Of a DNA stretch of 10,139 bases, positions 1-7,784 are shown one piece after another. The DNA is from an uncultured Bacilli bacterium (GTDB lineage: Bacteria > Bacillota_I > Bacilli_A > RF39 > UBA660). Location: NCBI GenBank assembly GCA_947593275.1, contig CANQDN010000045.1:1-10139 (forward strand), given 5' to 3'. The translations under genes and the position numbers were made by a program. Each line of letters starts with the position of its first letter. The stretch's first letter is position 1. Below the pieces are notes generated by a model, which made no database searches, was not told where the DNA came from, and saw only the letters and a program-made list of their open reading frames with translations.

Positions 1-36
1 TATCTAGAAAAAATTAAAAACCTCAGAAACCCTTAT

Positions 37-68
37 AAAACAAAAAGCGTTCCCTCTCTCGAGGGAAC
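37..68 (-). terminator. Intrinsic terminator downstream of recG
   Basis: A perfect 8-bp stem joins GTTCCCTC (49-56) and GAGGGAAC (61-68) around a TCTC loop. Read on the minus strand it is followed by GCTTTTTGTTTT, a broken U-tract, so it can end the recG transcript about 130 bases past the stop codon. On the plus strand no U-run follows, so it would not terminate there. The hairpin is also part of the candidate structured RNA described for 49-140, so termination may not be its only role. Confidence 0.65.
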
Positions 69-140
69 TTCAGGGGGTTTTGGTTGACTCACTTTCACAT
101 TAAGTCGTAAAAGTGATTCGGACATGATGTTTATCATGTC
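49..140. ncRNA. Candidate structured RNA, copy 1 (strand unresolved)
   Basis: Three hairpins follow each other: GTTCCCTC/GAGGGAAC (49-68), TCACTTT/AAAGTGA (about 88-115) and GACATGAT/ATCATGTC with a GTTT loop (121-140). Between the first two lies AGGGGGTTTTGGTT (72-85). That 14-mer and the 11-mer TGATGTTTATC (125-135) both recur on the opposite strand near 7.8 kb with nearly the same spacing (start-to-start 53 here, 55 there). AACC (19-22) and AAACCC (27-32) could pair with GGTT (82-85) and GGGTTT (75-80) around the first hairpin. I do not recognise a known RNA family. On the minus strand this would be the recG 3' region; on the plus strand a TATAAA at 34-39 could serve as a -10 element. Confidence 0.35.
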
Positions 141-200
141 ATTATAATGATATTATGAATTTTGTTTTTTGTCAATTATATTTCTTAAGTTTTACATAAT

Positions 201-2186
201 TTAATTTAAACGATCTAAAACTTTAACTATTTTAGAGTAAGATAAATTATTTTTATATTCTAAAGAATTTAAGTAATCTAAGCTATCTTTTTTAGCTTGA
301 TTTAAGATCTTTTCATCAGTTTTTAGATTAGCAATTTTAAATAAACTTTCACCACTTTGACGAATTCCAAATAAATCTCCGGAACCTCTTAATTCTAAAT
401 CTTTTTTTGAGATATAAAAACCATCATTACTTTCCTCTAGAACTTTTAGGCGATCTATTTCTTTATCACTAATTAAATAACAATAACTATCAAGAGAATT
501 TCTACCAACACGACCTCTTAATTGATGTAGAGTAGCAAGGCCAAATCTATCTGCATCAAATATAACCATGATAGTAGCGTTTTTTACATCTACTCCTACT
601 TCAATAACAGTTGTTGAAATTAAAATTTTGGTAACATTATTTTTAAAGCGATTCATTATGGCATCTTTGTCTTTTTGTTTTAGTTTGCCATGTAATATTT
701 CGATGGGTATTTTATTTTGAAAAGCTAGATTAAATTTATCTTTTAGGGTTTCTACACTTTTTAAGTCTAGTTCTTCATTATCATCAATTAGACTTGCGAC
801 AACGTAGACTTGATGACCATTTTTTATTTCAGTTAAAATATGATTTAAGACATCTTTTAGTTCGTTATATTTTTTTATTTTAGTTTCGATTACTTTTCGA
901 CCACCGGGTTTTTGAGTTATAAAAGAAACATCTAAATCACCATATAAAGTTAGAGCATAACTACGAGGAATGGGAGTAGCACTCATATAAAGAGCATCTG
1001 GGACTTCGCCTTTACTTTTTAAAATTTCTCTTTGTTTAACGCCAAAACGATGTTGTTCATCAGTTATAACTAGACCTAGACGATAGAATTTAACGCTTTC
1101 TTCAATTATAGCATGAGTACCAATTAAAATGTCGATATTACCATTTAGTAAGTTATCTTTTATTTGATCTTTTTCTTTGCCCGTTAAGCTTCCGACAAGG
1201 AGAGATATATTTATATTAGTGTTTTTAAAATAAGTTAAAGCACTTTCATAATGTTGTCTTGCTAAAACTTCAGTGGGAGCCATTAAAACACTTTGATAGC
1301 CGGATAAAAAGTTAGCATACATAGAAATAAAACTGATAATGGTTTTACCACTTCCAACATCACCTAAAACTAGGCGATTCATTTTTTTGTTGCTTTTTAA
1401 ATCAGTTAGAATGAGGGCTAGAGCTTCTTCTTGACTACCAGTTAGGGAAAAAGGAAGAGTGGAAATAAAGTTATTGATATCAAGATCGTTGAAAGTTTTT
1501 TCTTCCTTATATATATTATTATTGAATTTACGCATATAAGCTATTTTAAACATAAATAAAAAGAGTTCTTCGTATTTAAGAAATAGACTAGCCTTTTTTA
1601 TTTCTTCATAATTTTCTGGTTCATGAATCATTTTTAAAGCTTGTTTTTTGGTTACAAAATTATATTTTTCTATTATGTTTAAAGGAATGTAATTAGGTAT
1701 AGCAGCACTATCTTTTAGAGCAGAGGAAATAATTTTTCTTAGTTCAATATTTTTTATGTTTTTATTTACATGATATACAGGGATTATTTCTTCTTGGGTG
1801 ATAGCTTTTAATTTAATATCATCACATATAAAAGTTTTTTTAGGGGGGTTGTATTTACCTACTAAAGTTATTGTTTTACCGATAGTTATGTGTTTTTTTA
1901 GAAAAGCACGATTAAATATTACTGCCCAGATTGTTTCCTTGTTATGAATACATTTAAATTGAAGTTTATTAAAGTTACGACGGATATAACCGACAGTGGG
2001 ATTGGTTGCTACTTCAACATTTATAGATATTCGTTCATTGTTATAATCACTACTTAAAGTTATTGGGGTAAATAAATCATAACGAAAAGGATAATAGGTT
2101 AATAAATTTTCTAAAGAATTAATATTTATAGTTTGTAAATTTTGTAAAGCTTTAGGTCCTACACCTTTGATGTCCTTTAGTTCCAT
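201..2186 (-). CDS. recG: ATP-dependent DNA helicase RecG
   Basis: RecG is a superfamily 2 helicase that remodels stalled replication forks and branch-migrates Holliday junctions in the cytoplasm. The 661 residues are close to the usual 680-690. The wedge/OB region lies around 55-130. The helicase core shows LTGSQ (248-252), Walker A GDVGSGKT (275-282), APTEVLARQH (about 303-312), GTHAII (356-361), motif II DEQHRFG (376-382), SATPIPR (402-408), a motif V region near 525-540 and motif VI QLRGRVGR (555-562). The RecG-typical RGSGDLFGIRQSG follows at 600-612. No key motif is missing, so the enzyme should be active. The ATG is set by AGGAGA eight bases upstream. A terminator and a promoter separate it from the envelope operon upstream, so it is probably its own transcription unit. 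Confidence 0.98.
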   Translation of the reverse strand: MELKDIKGVGPKALQNLQTININSLENLLTYYPFRYDLFTPITLSSDYNNERISINVEVATNPTVGYIRRNFNKLQFKCIHNKETIWAVIFNRAFLKKHITIGKTITLVGKYNPPKKTFICDDIKLKAITQEEIIPVYHVNKNIKNIELRKIISSALKDSAAIPNYIPLNIIEKYNFVTKKQALKMIHEPENYEEIKKASLFLKYEELFLFMFKIAYMRKFNNNIYKEEKTFNDLDINNFISTLPFSLTGSQEEALALILTDLKSNKKMNRLVLGDVGSGKTIISFISMYANFLSGYQSVLMAPTEVLARQHYESALTYFKNTNINISLLVGSLTGKEKDQIKDNLLNGNIDILIGTHAIIEESVKFYRLGLVITDEQHRFGVKQREILKSKGEVPDALYMSATPIPRSYALTLYGDLDVSFITQKPGGRKVIETKIKKYNELKDVLNHILTEIKNGHQVYVVASLIDDNEELDLKSVETLKDKFNLAFQNKIPIEILHGKLKQKDKDAIMNRFKNNVTKILISTTVIEVGVDVKNATIMVIFDADRFGLATLHQLRGRVGRNSLDSYCYLISDKEIDRLKVLEESNDGFYISKKDLELRGSGDLFGIRQSGESLFKIANLKTDEKILNQAKKDSLDYLNSLEYKNNLSYSKIVKVLDRLN

Positions 2187-2194
2187 AATATATA

Positions 2195-2235
2195 TCTCCT
2201 ATAAATATTATAACACGAGGTAATAAATGGGTAAA
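2195..2235 (-). promoter_or_regulatory. recG promoter and ribosome binding site
   Basis: On the minus strand TTTACC (2230-2235) and TATAAT (2207-2212) are 17 bases apart, and the -10 is preceded by TG in the extended -10 position. AGGAGA (2195-2200) lies 8 bases before the recG ATG. The short leader and the terminator just upstream suggest recG is transcribed on its own. Confidence 0.6.
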
Positions 2236-2264
2236 TAAAAGAAAGAAATTTTTGTCTTTCTTTC
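2233..2264 (-). terminator. Intrinsic terminator of the cohesin operon
   Basis: On the minus strand GAAAGAAA (2257-2264) pairs with TTTCTTTC (2241-2248), 8 bp with a short A-rich loop, followed by TTTTATTT. The stem overlaps the last bases of the stop codon of the upstream gene. It ends the two-gene operon before the recG promoter. The stem is AT-rich, so read-through into recG is possible. Confidence 0.6.
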
Positions 2265-3853
2265 TACTTTTTATTTTTCTTTTTCTTTTTGAATTTAAAA
2301 TCATCTTCAAATAAGTTATATACTTCTGTTTCTTCTAAATCTTCTTTTTTAGGTTTGGTTTCTTCAGATTCTTTTTTAAGTTCTTCTTTTTCCTCTTCTT
2401 TTATTTCTTTTACTTTTAATTCTTCAGTTGATGATTCTTTTTCGGGTTTTTCGGTATTTTCTTGCTTTTCAGATTCCGTTATTTTTTTTACTTCATCAAT
2501 TACATTATTGAGTTTTCTTGTAGCTTCTATTTTAGCTTCTTGTTTTTCGACAAATTTATTTATTTTCTTTTGTTTTTTTCTTAAACTATGTAGAAGTGAG
2601 AAAATTATAATTAACATTAAAAGTAAAGCAGTGGCGAAGGCTATTATTATATAAGTATAATTAGTTATAGTAGAATTAATTTCATCCATATAAGTTGCAT
2701 CATAACGACTGGCAGTTTTATTTACTGTATCATATAAATAAAGGTTTGTTTTACCATCTTCTAGGCTTTTAGCACTTATTATAATAAAATCACTATTTTC
2801 ACTATATTTATAAGCATCATAAGTTGTATTTTCTATTTTGATACTAGTTTTAATTAGATCTAATTCTTTTTCAAATTTGGCGGGGATTAGTAAGTAATTT
2901 TTAAGATTTAATTCGGTATATTTAGAATATTTACCATCTTTATATTGGAATAAAGAAATATCACCAGCGCTATCTTTTAACCCTACGAGAGTAATATCGG
3001 CAGCATTGTTTATGAAGGCGGGTATTTCAAAATCATCTATAGTAACGGTTGTTTCCATGAATGTAGCGGGAGCAGTTAGTAAGCTTGCTGTTTTAATAAC
3101 GATGTAAGATGATTTATCAACAGTTACTTCAATAGGATTTTGATCTTCAACATTAACAGTTAGAGTATATTCTTTTTGATCACCATTTTGGGCAGTAACA
3201 TTTATTTTGATGGTATTTAAACCTTCGGATACTTCTATTTCGCCATCACCTGATACTATGGCTGTTTTATCATTGGGAGTGGCTGTTACTTTAACACTGG
3301 TAGTGCCAGTTGGAACATCTATAGAATATTCTAAAGTATCGGCTTTAAATTCTTCTTTAAGTTCATAGCCTTCAACTGTTAAACTTTTTAAGTTATTATC
3401 TTTACTATAGGTTGCTTCAAGTTCTTTTTGAGTCATTAAAGTTATTTTTTTATTAGTTCTAGTTATGCTCATACTATTGGTATTATAATCATAAACATCA
3501 TAACTACCTATCGTAATATTAGTAGAACCACTTTTTAAAGCCCGGAATTTTAAAGTATAGGTTTTGGTTTTAGTTGAACTATTTTGAACAAAGCCAACAA
3601 AGTATGTTCCATTATTTTCGGCATTTGAGGATATTAATTGAAGATAACTGGAATCATAATTAACATCAAATTCCCAAGATCCTAAAGCACTAGAGGATGA
3701 TAATGTTATAGTTACCGTAACAGTATTACCAACAATGGCAGTGTTAGATGCAGATATAGCAAGAGAACCAGAGGAGGCCATCGCTAATTTAGGATAAGCA
3801 ATTATTCCTAATAACATAAATAAAATCAAAAATAGTTTTTTTAGTTTCTTCAT
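2264..3853 (-). CDS. Membrane-anchored cohesin / cadherin-like surface protein
   Basis: This 529-residue exported protein begins with a signal peptide (1-26, cleavage likely after AMA). Residues about 28-140 read as a cohesin-type beta sandwich (repeated VTVTITLSS-like strands, LGSWEFDVNYD, LKFRALKSGSTNITI). Residues about 150-236 match the bacterial cadherin-like beta-sandwich repeat (NLKSLTVEGYEL ... YTLTVNV). Residues 245-395 are an extracellular region I do not recognise. One transmembrane helix (401-422) is followed by a basic stop-transfer stretch and a Lys/Glu-rich cytoplasmic tail of about 107 residues ending in poly-Lys. It has no cysteine and no LPXTG motif. AAGGAG lies 7 bases before the ATG and touches the stop codon of the upstream gene 14 bases away, so the two are co-translated. 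The inferred role is an outward-facing dock for the dockerin protein encoded next door. Confidence 0.8.
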   Translation of the reverse strand: MKKLKKLFLILFMLLGIIAYPKLAMASSGSLAISASNTAIVGNTVTVTITLSSSSALGSWEFDVNYDSSYLQLISSNAENNGTYFVGFVQNSSTKTKTYTLKFRALKSGSTNITIGSYDVYDYNTNSMSITRTNKKITLMTQKELEATYSKDNNLKSLTVEGYELKEEFKADTLEYSIDVPTGTTSVKVTATPNDKTAIVSGDGEIEVSEGLNTIKINVTAQNGDQKEYTLTVNVEDQNPIEVTVDKSSYIVIKTASLLTAPATFMETTVTIDDFEIPAFINNAADITLVGLKDSAGDISLFQYKDGKYSKYTELNLKNYLLIPAKFEKELDLIKTSIKIENTTYDAYKYSENSDFIIISAKSLEDGKTNLYLYDTVNKTASRYDATYMDEINSTITNYTYIIIAFATALLLMLIIIFSLLHSLRKKQKKINKFVEKQEAKIEATRKLNNVIDEVKKITESEKQENTEKPEKESSTEELKVKEIKEEEKEELKKESEETKPKKEDLEETEVYNLFEDDFKFKKKKKNKK

Positions 3854-3867
3854 ATTAATACTCCTTT

Positions 3868-5592
3868 TTATTGTTTAATGTTTTCAGTTTTTAAGATATG
3901 TCTTTGAATTAGTAATAAATCCAATGAATTTATTTTATTATCTTTGTTTACGTCAGCACTTGTTTGATAAGAATTGGTTAAGCTTTCAGTTTTTAAGATA
4001 TGACGTTGGACGACAAGTAAGTCTAGAGGATTTATTTCACCATCACCTGAGGTATCACCATAAATTATTACTTCAAAAGTACTTTCCGTAGCACCTTTTA
4101 TAGTTACTTTATAACCTGTTCCTATTTTATTTGTAGCATTATTACCATTTTTATCTTTAACAATTATATTACCAGTTCCAGCGACTGCTTCTAGGCGACC
4201 AATGAAATCATTAACAGTTGTAGAAGGATCAATACCTAGAATATATGAGCCGGAATGTTTATAACCACTGCTGGTAATAATTGAGGTTGGTGCAAAATCT
4301 GATACTTCTTCAGAAGCACTACTACCACCAGTTGCTCCACTGCTATTATTAGTAATAGTTGTACCCATATTTTCATAGACTGGAATATAAAAAGCAAAAC
4401 TTGAATCTAAGAGACCTATTTTATTATAAGTATTATAAGTAGTACTAGATTCACTTGATGGAGCAGCAATATTAGTCATGTACTGATTTAAGAATATGCT
4501 ACTTTCTTTAACAGGGGCAACATTGAATTTTTCTAAATATGGATTAAACTGACCATTAGCAAGATAATTATTACTTAATAAATCAGCGCCTCCTAATATA
4601 GCTTTATAAGGAGTATTCCAACCATTTTTTAGAGCTTTAGTTAAACCACAGATTGTTCTAGTATTGGCACATGAATCAGTAACGCCAATATTATAAAAAT
4701 TATATAAACCATAGTAAGTATTATTACTACCAGTATATTCACCACTATAAAGATTTACTAGTTCTGTTCCGGCACCTAATTCTTGATACATACGCGCTGC
4801 AAGAGAAATCGGACTTATATCTTTTTCTTTTCCAGCATCAGTAGTAAGAGAGGCAAAATCTATACCTTTATCTGTATGAAATTTATAGAATGCAGCATTA
4901 TTTAACATTTTAGTTATAGCTTCTGTGTAAGAATTTGCTAAACTAGGTTCATATTTTAAATATTCAAATTGGAATATATATTGTTCTGTAAAGAAGTTTC
5001 GAGGATCCATATAAAAGGCGACAGCTTTTCTACTCGCAGCTTTAAAACTACCCTCTTTAATTGAACAGGTTGAGTCTAAATATTCGGAGTTAGTCGTGGA
5101 TATTAGGCTTTTACCACAAGGACTTTCTTTACTAACTGCAGTAGCCCAATCTAGATGGGTAATTATAGGTTTAAATGTCCAATTAGGATGTTTACTTTTT
5201 AAAGAGCAAAGACCACTCCAATAACTTGAGGGAAAACCGGCTTCCTTTAATTCAGCTTCACATGTATTGGTAGCTTCCGTTTTATCAGATTCACTAGAAG
5301 TATATACTCTTACATATTCACTACAAACATAAGCGGAACCACCATTATAATCAATTTCATACCAGCCGGCATCACAGGAACCATCGTTATTTTCATCAGA
5401 AATAAGGGAATCATTTTTTAAATTATAAGTACTTCCTAGTTTGCCTAATTCTAATCTCTTATAGTTAACGCTTGGACCACTTCGGATATTTACAGAATCT
5501 AATAAAACTAGATAATTAGAGGCAGCATAAACTGGCATAATTAAACAAAAAGTGACAAATATAAATAATAATAATTTTTTTATGTCAGACAT
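3868..5592 (-). CDS. Secreted SH3-glucosaminidase-dockerin protein (peptidoglycan hydrolase)
   Basis: Starting at the internal ATG gives 574 residues. In that numbering there is a signal peptide (1-23/24), a bacterial SH3 domain (about 25-98, VNIRSGPSVNYK ... GWYEI) and an N-acetylglucosaminidase domain of the LytB/LytD type (about 115-360; KHPNWTF, AVAFYMDPRNFF, LAARMYQELGAG, GLYNFYNIGV). E271 in MYQELG is the likely catalytic acid by family analogy. A Gly/Ser-rich linker, a small beta domain typical before dockerins (about 440-511) and a complete dockerin (513-574) follow. Both dockerin calcium loops are intact: D513-S515-D517-E519-D524 and D547-N549-D551-K553-D558. The mature protein has eight cysteines in close pairs. 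It would cut glycan strands of peptidoglycan outside the membrane. It is the first gene of the operon, with the cohesin gene 14 bases downstream. Confidence 0.85.
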   Translation of the reverse strand: MSDIKKLLLFIFVTFCLIMPVYAASNYLVLLDSVNIRSGPSVNYKRLELGKLGSTYNLKNDSLISDENNDGSCDAGWYEIDYNGGSAYVCSEYVRVYTSSESDKTEATNTCEAELKEAGFPSSYWSGLCSLKSKHPNWTFKPIITHLDWATAVSKESPCGKSLISTTNSEYLDSTCSIKEGSFKAASRKAVAFYMDPRNFFTEQYIFQFEYLKYEPSLANSYTEAITKMLNNAAFYKFHTDKGIDFASLTTDAGKEKDISPISLAARMYQELGAGTELVNLYSGEYTGSNNTYYGLYNFYNIGVTDSCANTRTICGLTKALKNGWNTPYKAILGGADLLSNNYLANGQFNPYLEKFNVAPVKESSIFLNQYMTNIAAPSSESSTTYNTYNKIGLLDSSFAFYIPVYENMGTTITNNSSGATGGSSASEEVSDFAPTSIITSSGYKHSGSYILGIDPSTTVNDFIGRLEAVAGTGNIIVKDKNGNNATNKIGTGYKVTIKGATESTFEVIIYGDTSGDGEINPLDLLVVQRHILKTESLTNSYQTSADVNKDNKINSLDLLLIQRHILKTENIKQ

Positions 5593-5598
5593 AACGTA

Positions 5599-5604
5599 CC
5601 TCCT
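5599..5604 (-). promoter_or_regulatory. Ribosome binding site that fixes the glucosaminidase start
   Basis: AGGAGG on the minus strand lies 6 bases before the ATG at 5590-5592. The longer reading frame, starting at 5607, would place this consensus Shine-Dalgarno sequence inside its own codons 2-3 (Arg-Arg) and has no good site of its own upstream. The shorter start also gives a standard signal peptide. Confidence 0.85.
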
Positions 5605-5616
5605 CATTCTATTAAT

Positions 5617-5645
5617 ATTATATAATATTTAGAGTCATAGCTCAA
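5617..5645 (-). promoter_or_regulatory. Promoter of the glucosaminidase-cohesin operon
   Basis: On the minus strand TTGAGC (5640-5645) and TATAAT (5617-5622) are separated by 17 bases. The expected start point is near 5610, leaving a short leader that holds the AGGAGG site. Confidence 0.7.
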
Positions 5646-5652
5646 GTTTTCA

Positions 5653-5680
5653 TGTAATTTTTTTGTAAATAGCGTGTAAA
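5653..5680. promoter_or_regulatory. Three WalR-type half-sites between divergent promoters
   Basis: TGTAAT (5653-5658), TGTAAA (5664-5669) and TGTAAA (5675-5680) are separated by exactly 5 bases each, an 11-bp period. A fourth TGTAAA starts at 5682, out of phase. The known box of the essential wall regulator WalR (YycF) is TGTWAH-N5-TGTWAH, so two overlapping full boxes are present. They lie upstream of both -35 elements, a position where one bound regulator could control both the hydrolase/cohesin operon and the LCP gene. The pattern is seen directly; WalR binding is inference. Confidence 0.6.
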
Positions 5681-5693
5681 ATGTAAAAAATAA

Positions 5694-5722
5694 TTGAAAG
5701 AAACCATAATATATTATATAAT
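5694..5722 (+). promoter_or_regulatory. Promoter of the LCP gene
   Basis: TTGAAA (5694-5699) and TATAAT (5717-5722) are 17 bases apart on the plus strand. A weak ribosome binding site (AGGG, 5742-5745) lies 7 bases before the ATG at 5753. Confidence 0.75.
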
Positions 5723-5752
5723 TAGAGAGAAAATAATAGATAGGGTTGAATT

Positions 5753-7723
5753 ATGAAAGTATTAATTAATAAAATAAAAAAAGTTAGTAAAATTTTTTTG
5801 ATAATATATTTAATAACATTTATAACATATGTGATGTTTTATAGTGCACTATTTAAGAATTTAATTGCCCTTTCAAGTGTCGAAACAGCGATTAGATTTA
5901 CAGTTTTAACTTTATTTGGAGCATGGGTAGTTATTTATTTAGTATGGAATTTAGTAAATCTTATATTAAAAAGACATATTACGATCGCTATTACAACTTC
6001 TTTAACAGTTATTTTGATGGTAATATTTGGTTTTGTTAATTATTATATAGGTATGCTTAATAATAATATAGAGAATTTGGCAGAGAAAGAATATGTTACT
6101 TATACTTCGAATTTGGTTGTAAGAAAAAGTACGAAGATAAATAAAGATAGTGTCCTGGGAATTATTAATAATAATAAAGATATTGAAGGAAATATATTAG
6201 CTAAAGAATTAATTAAAGATAAAAGTTTAGATGATTGTGAAGTAAGAAATTATAGTAGTTATTATGAGATGCTTTATGATTTATTAAATAAAGAAATTGA
6301 TGGGATATTTTTAAAAAGTAATTATTTAACTATATATAGTGAAGAAGAATTTAGTGGATTAAATGATACAGAAATACTTTATAGTTATAGTAAAGAGATG
6401 AAGAATCAAGATACGGAAATTAAAGGAACTAAAAATTTAACTGATCCTTTTACAATCTTACTTATGGGTGTTGATAGTGAAAAAGAAGGGTTAAATGCAA
6501 GTACATCATTTAATGGAGATACTCTTATGATGATTACTTTTAATCCAGAGACACTTAATGCGACAATGTTTTCTATTCCGAGAGATACGTATGTGCCGAT
6601 TGCTTGCAATCATAATAGATATGCGAAGATTAATTCATCCGCGGCTTATGGGACTAGTTGTGTTATTGATACAGTAGAAGAACTTACAGGAATAGAAATT
6701 GATTATTATGTTAAGATTAATTTTCAAGGGGTTGTACAATTAGTAGATGCTTTAGGGGGAATTGATGTAGATGTACAAGCTCCAGATTATACTCCTTATA
6801 TTAATAGTTATAAGGGAAAAGTTTGTGAGCAAAATTCTTTGAGACAATTTGGAGATAATTTAATTTGTATTGATCCAGGAATGCAACATTTAAATGGAGA
6901 AGAGGCTCTCGCTTATGCGAGATGTAGACATGCATATTTATTAAGTGATATAGCTAGAAATAAACATCAACAGCAGATAATTGAAGCTTTAGCTAAAAAA
7001 GGCGCTAATTCTAGTAATATTGGGAAGTTAGATAAGATCTTGGAAGCTATAACCAATAATGTCGATACAAATATGTCAAAAAGTAAAATATTATCATTTT
7101 ATGATGTATTAAAAGATATGGTTTTAAAAACATTTAATGATGAACAGTTTATATCCATTGAAAAAACTTATTTAGAATATTATAATTTACCAGTTAGATT
7201 AAGTAATAATGGACTTATGGTTTCAGCGATTGGTTATTATCCGGGAAGTTTAGAGGCAATAGTTAATTTAATGAAAGCTAATTTAGGATTAGAGAAAAAA
7301 GAATTAATTAAAACATTTAGTTTTGATGCGAATGAAGAATATAGTTCAAAAGTTACAGGACAAGGTATTACAACTGGTGATAAGTTAATTACATTGCCAA
7401 ATTTTGTGGGAAATAGTGTTAATGAAGCTCAGAATTGGGCACTTAATCATGATATAGAAGTAAAAATAGAGTTTGTGGATAGTTCAAGTGTTTATTATAA
7501 TCCAGAGGTGGCTAAAGGGTTAATTGCAAGTCAAAGTGTTAGTGATGGAGTACTTATTAACAATATTTCAGAGTTAACTATTTATATTAATAATGGAGAT
7601 AAGCCTCATGAAGATAAGGATAAGGATGAGGTGGAAGATAAAGATAAGGAGATAGAAGATAATGATTCTTATCAGGATGAAGAAAAAGATGATCCTTTAG
7701 ATATGGTACTTCCAAGTGAATAA
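5753..7723 (+). CDS. LCP (LytR-CpsA-Psr) family wall polymer ligase with PASTA domain
   Basis: LCP enzymes move wall polymers from their lipid carrier to peptidoglycan on the outer face of the membrane. The 656 residues begin with three hydrophobic helices (about 13-33, 48-70, 76-98), then an extracellular region of about 130 residues that I do not recognise. The LCP core runs about 233-412: LLMGVDSEK (237-244), GDTLMM with D256, SIPRDTYV with R277 and D278 (274-281), KINSSAAYG, a GGIDVDV segment (335-341), LNGEEALAYARCRH with R390/R392 (380-393) and R402 before a Gln run. These match the acidic and arginine residues that bind the polyprenyl pyrophosphate group. A PASTA domain (about 545-614, LPNFVGNSVNEAQNWAL) and an Asp/Glu/Lys tail follow. 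Six cysteines lie outside the helices. It is divergent from the hydrolase operon and ends in its own terminator, so it is monocistronic. Confidence 0.88.
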   Translation: MKVLINKIKKVSKIFLIIYLITFITYVMFYSALFKNLIALSSVETAIRFTVLTLFGAWVVIYLVWNLVNLILKRHITIAITTSLTVILMVIFGFVNYYIGMLNNNIENLAEKEYVTYTSNLVVRKSTKINKDSVLGIINNNKDIEGNILAKELIKDKSLDDCEVRNYSSYYEMLYDLLNKEIDGIFLKSNYLTIYSEEEFSGLNDTEILYSYSKEMKNQDTEIKGTKNLTDPFTILLMGVDSEKEGLNASTSFNGDTLMMITFNPETLNATMFSIPRDTYVPIACNHNRYAKINSSAAYGTSCVIDTVEELTGIEIDYYVKINFQGVVQLVDALGGIDVDVQAPDYTPYINSYKGKVCEQNSLRQFGDNLICIDPGMQHLNGEEALAYARCRHAYLLSDIARNKHQQQIIEALAKKGANSSNIGKLDKILEAITNNVDTNMSKSKILSFYDVLKDMVLKTFNDEQFISIEKTYLEYYNLPVRLSNNGLMVSAIGYYPGSLEAIVNLMKANLGLEKKELIKTFSFDANEEYSSKVTGQGITTGDKLITLPNFVGNSVNEAQNWALNHDIEVKIEFVDSSSVYYNPEVAKGLIASQSVSDGVLINNISELTIYINNGDKPHEDKDKDEVEDKDKEIEDNDSYQDEEKDDPLDMVLPSE

Positions 7724-7739
7724 TAAAAAAGAACTAGTT

Positions 7740-7771
7740 AGAACTAGTTGGAAAATTAGTTCTCTTTTTTT
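7740..7771 (+). terminator. Terminator of the LCP gene, possibly bidirectional
   Basis: GAACTAGTT (7741-7749) pairs with AATTAGTTC (7754-7762) around a GGAA tetraloop, with one more A-T pair at the base, followed by TCTTTTTTT. A direct copy of GAACTAGTT (7731-7739) stands just before it, preceded by six A. On the minus strand an alternative stem using that copy (7730-7736 with 7757-7763) is followed by six U, so it can stop transcription from either side. Confidence 0.88.
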
Positions 7772-7784
7772 GGTATTATTTTTT

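Noticed and set aside
72..85. T-box or other known riboswitch signature around AGGGGGTTTTGGTT
   Set aside because: The T-box core AGGGTGGNACCGCG is not present, and no purine, SAM, fluoride, ZTP or preQ1 core was recognised in either copy.
2289..2654. Plus-strand open frame of 121 codons
   Set aside because: It is antisense to the Lys/Glu-rich tail of the cohesin protein; the Ser/Phe-rich product is the mirror of that low-complexity sequence, and there is no ribosome binding site.
5605..5607. Upstream ATG for the glucosaminidase
   Set aside because: It lacks a ribosome binding site and would place AGGAGG inside the coding sequence; the ATG at 5590-5592 fits better.
6406..6609. Minus-strand open frame of 67 codons
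   Set aside because: It lies wholly within the conserved LCP core on the other strand and has no start signals of its own.
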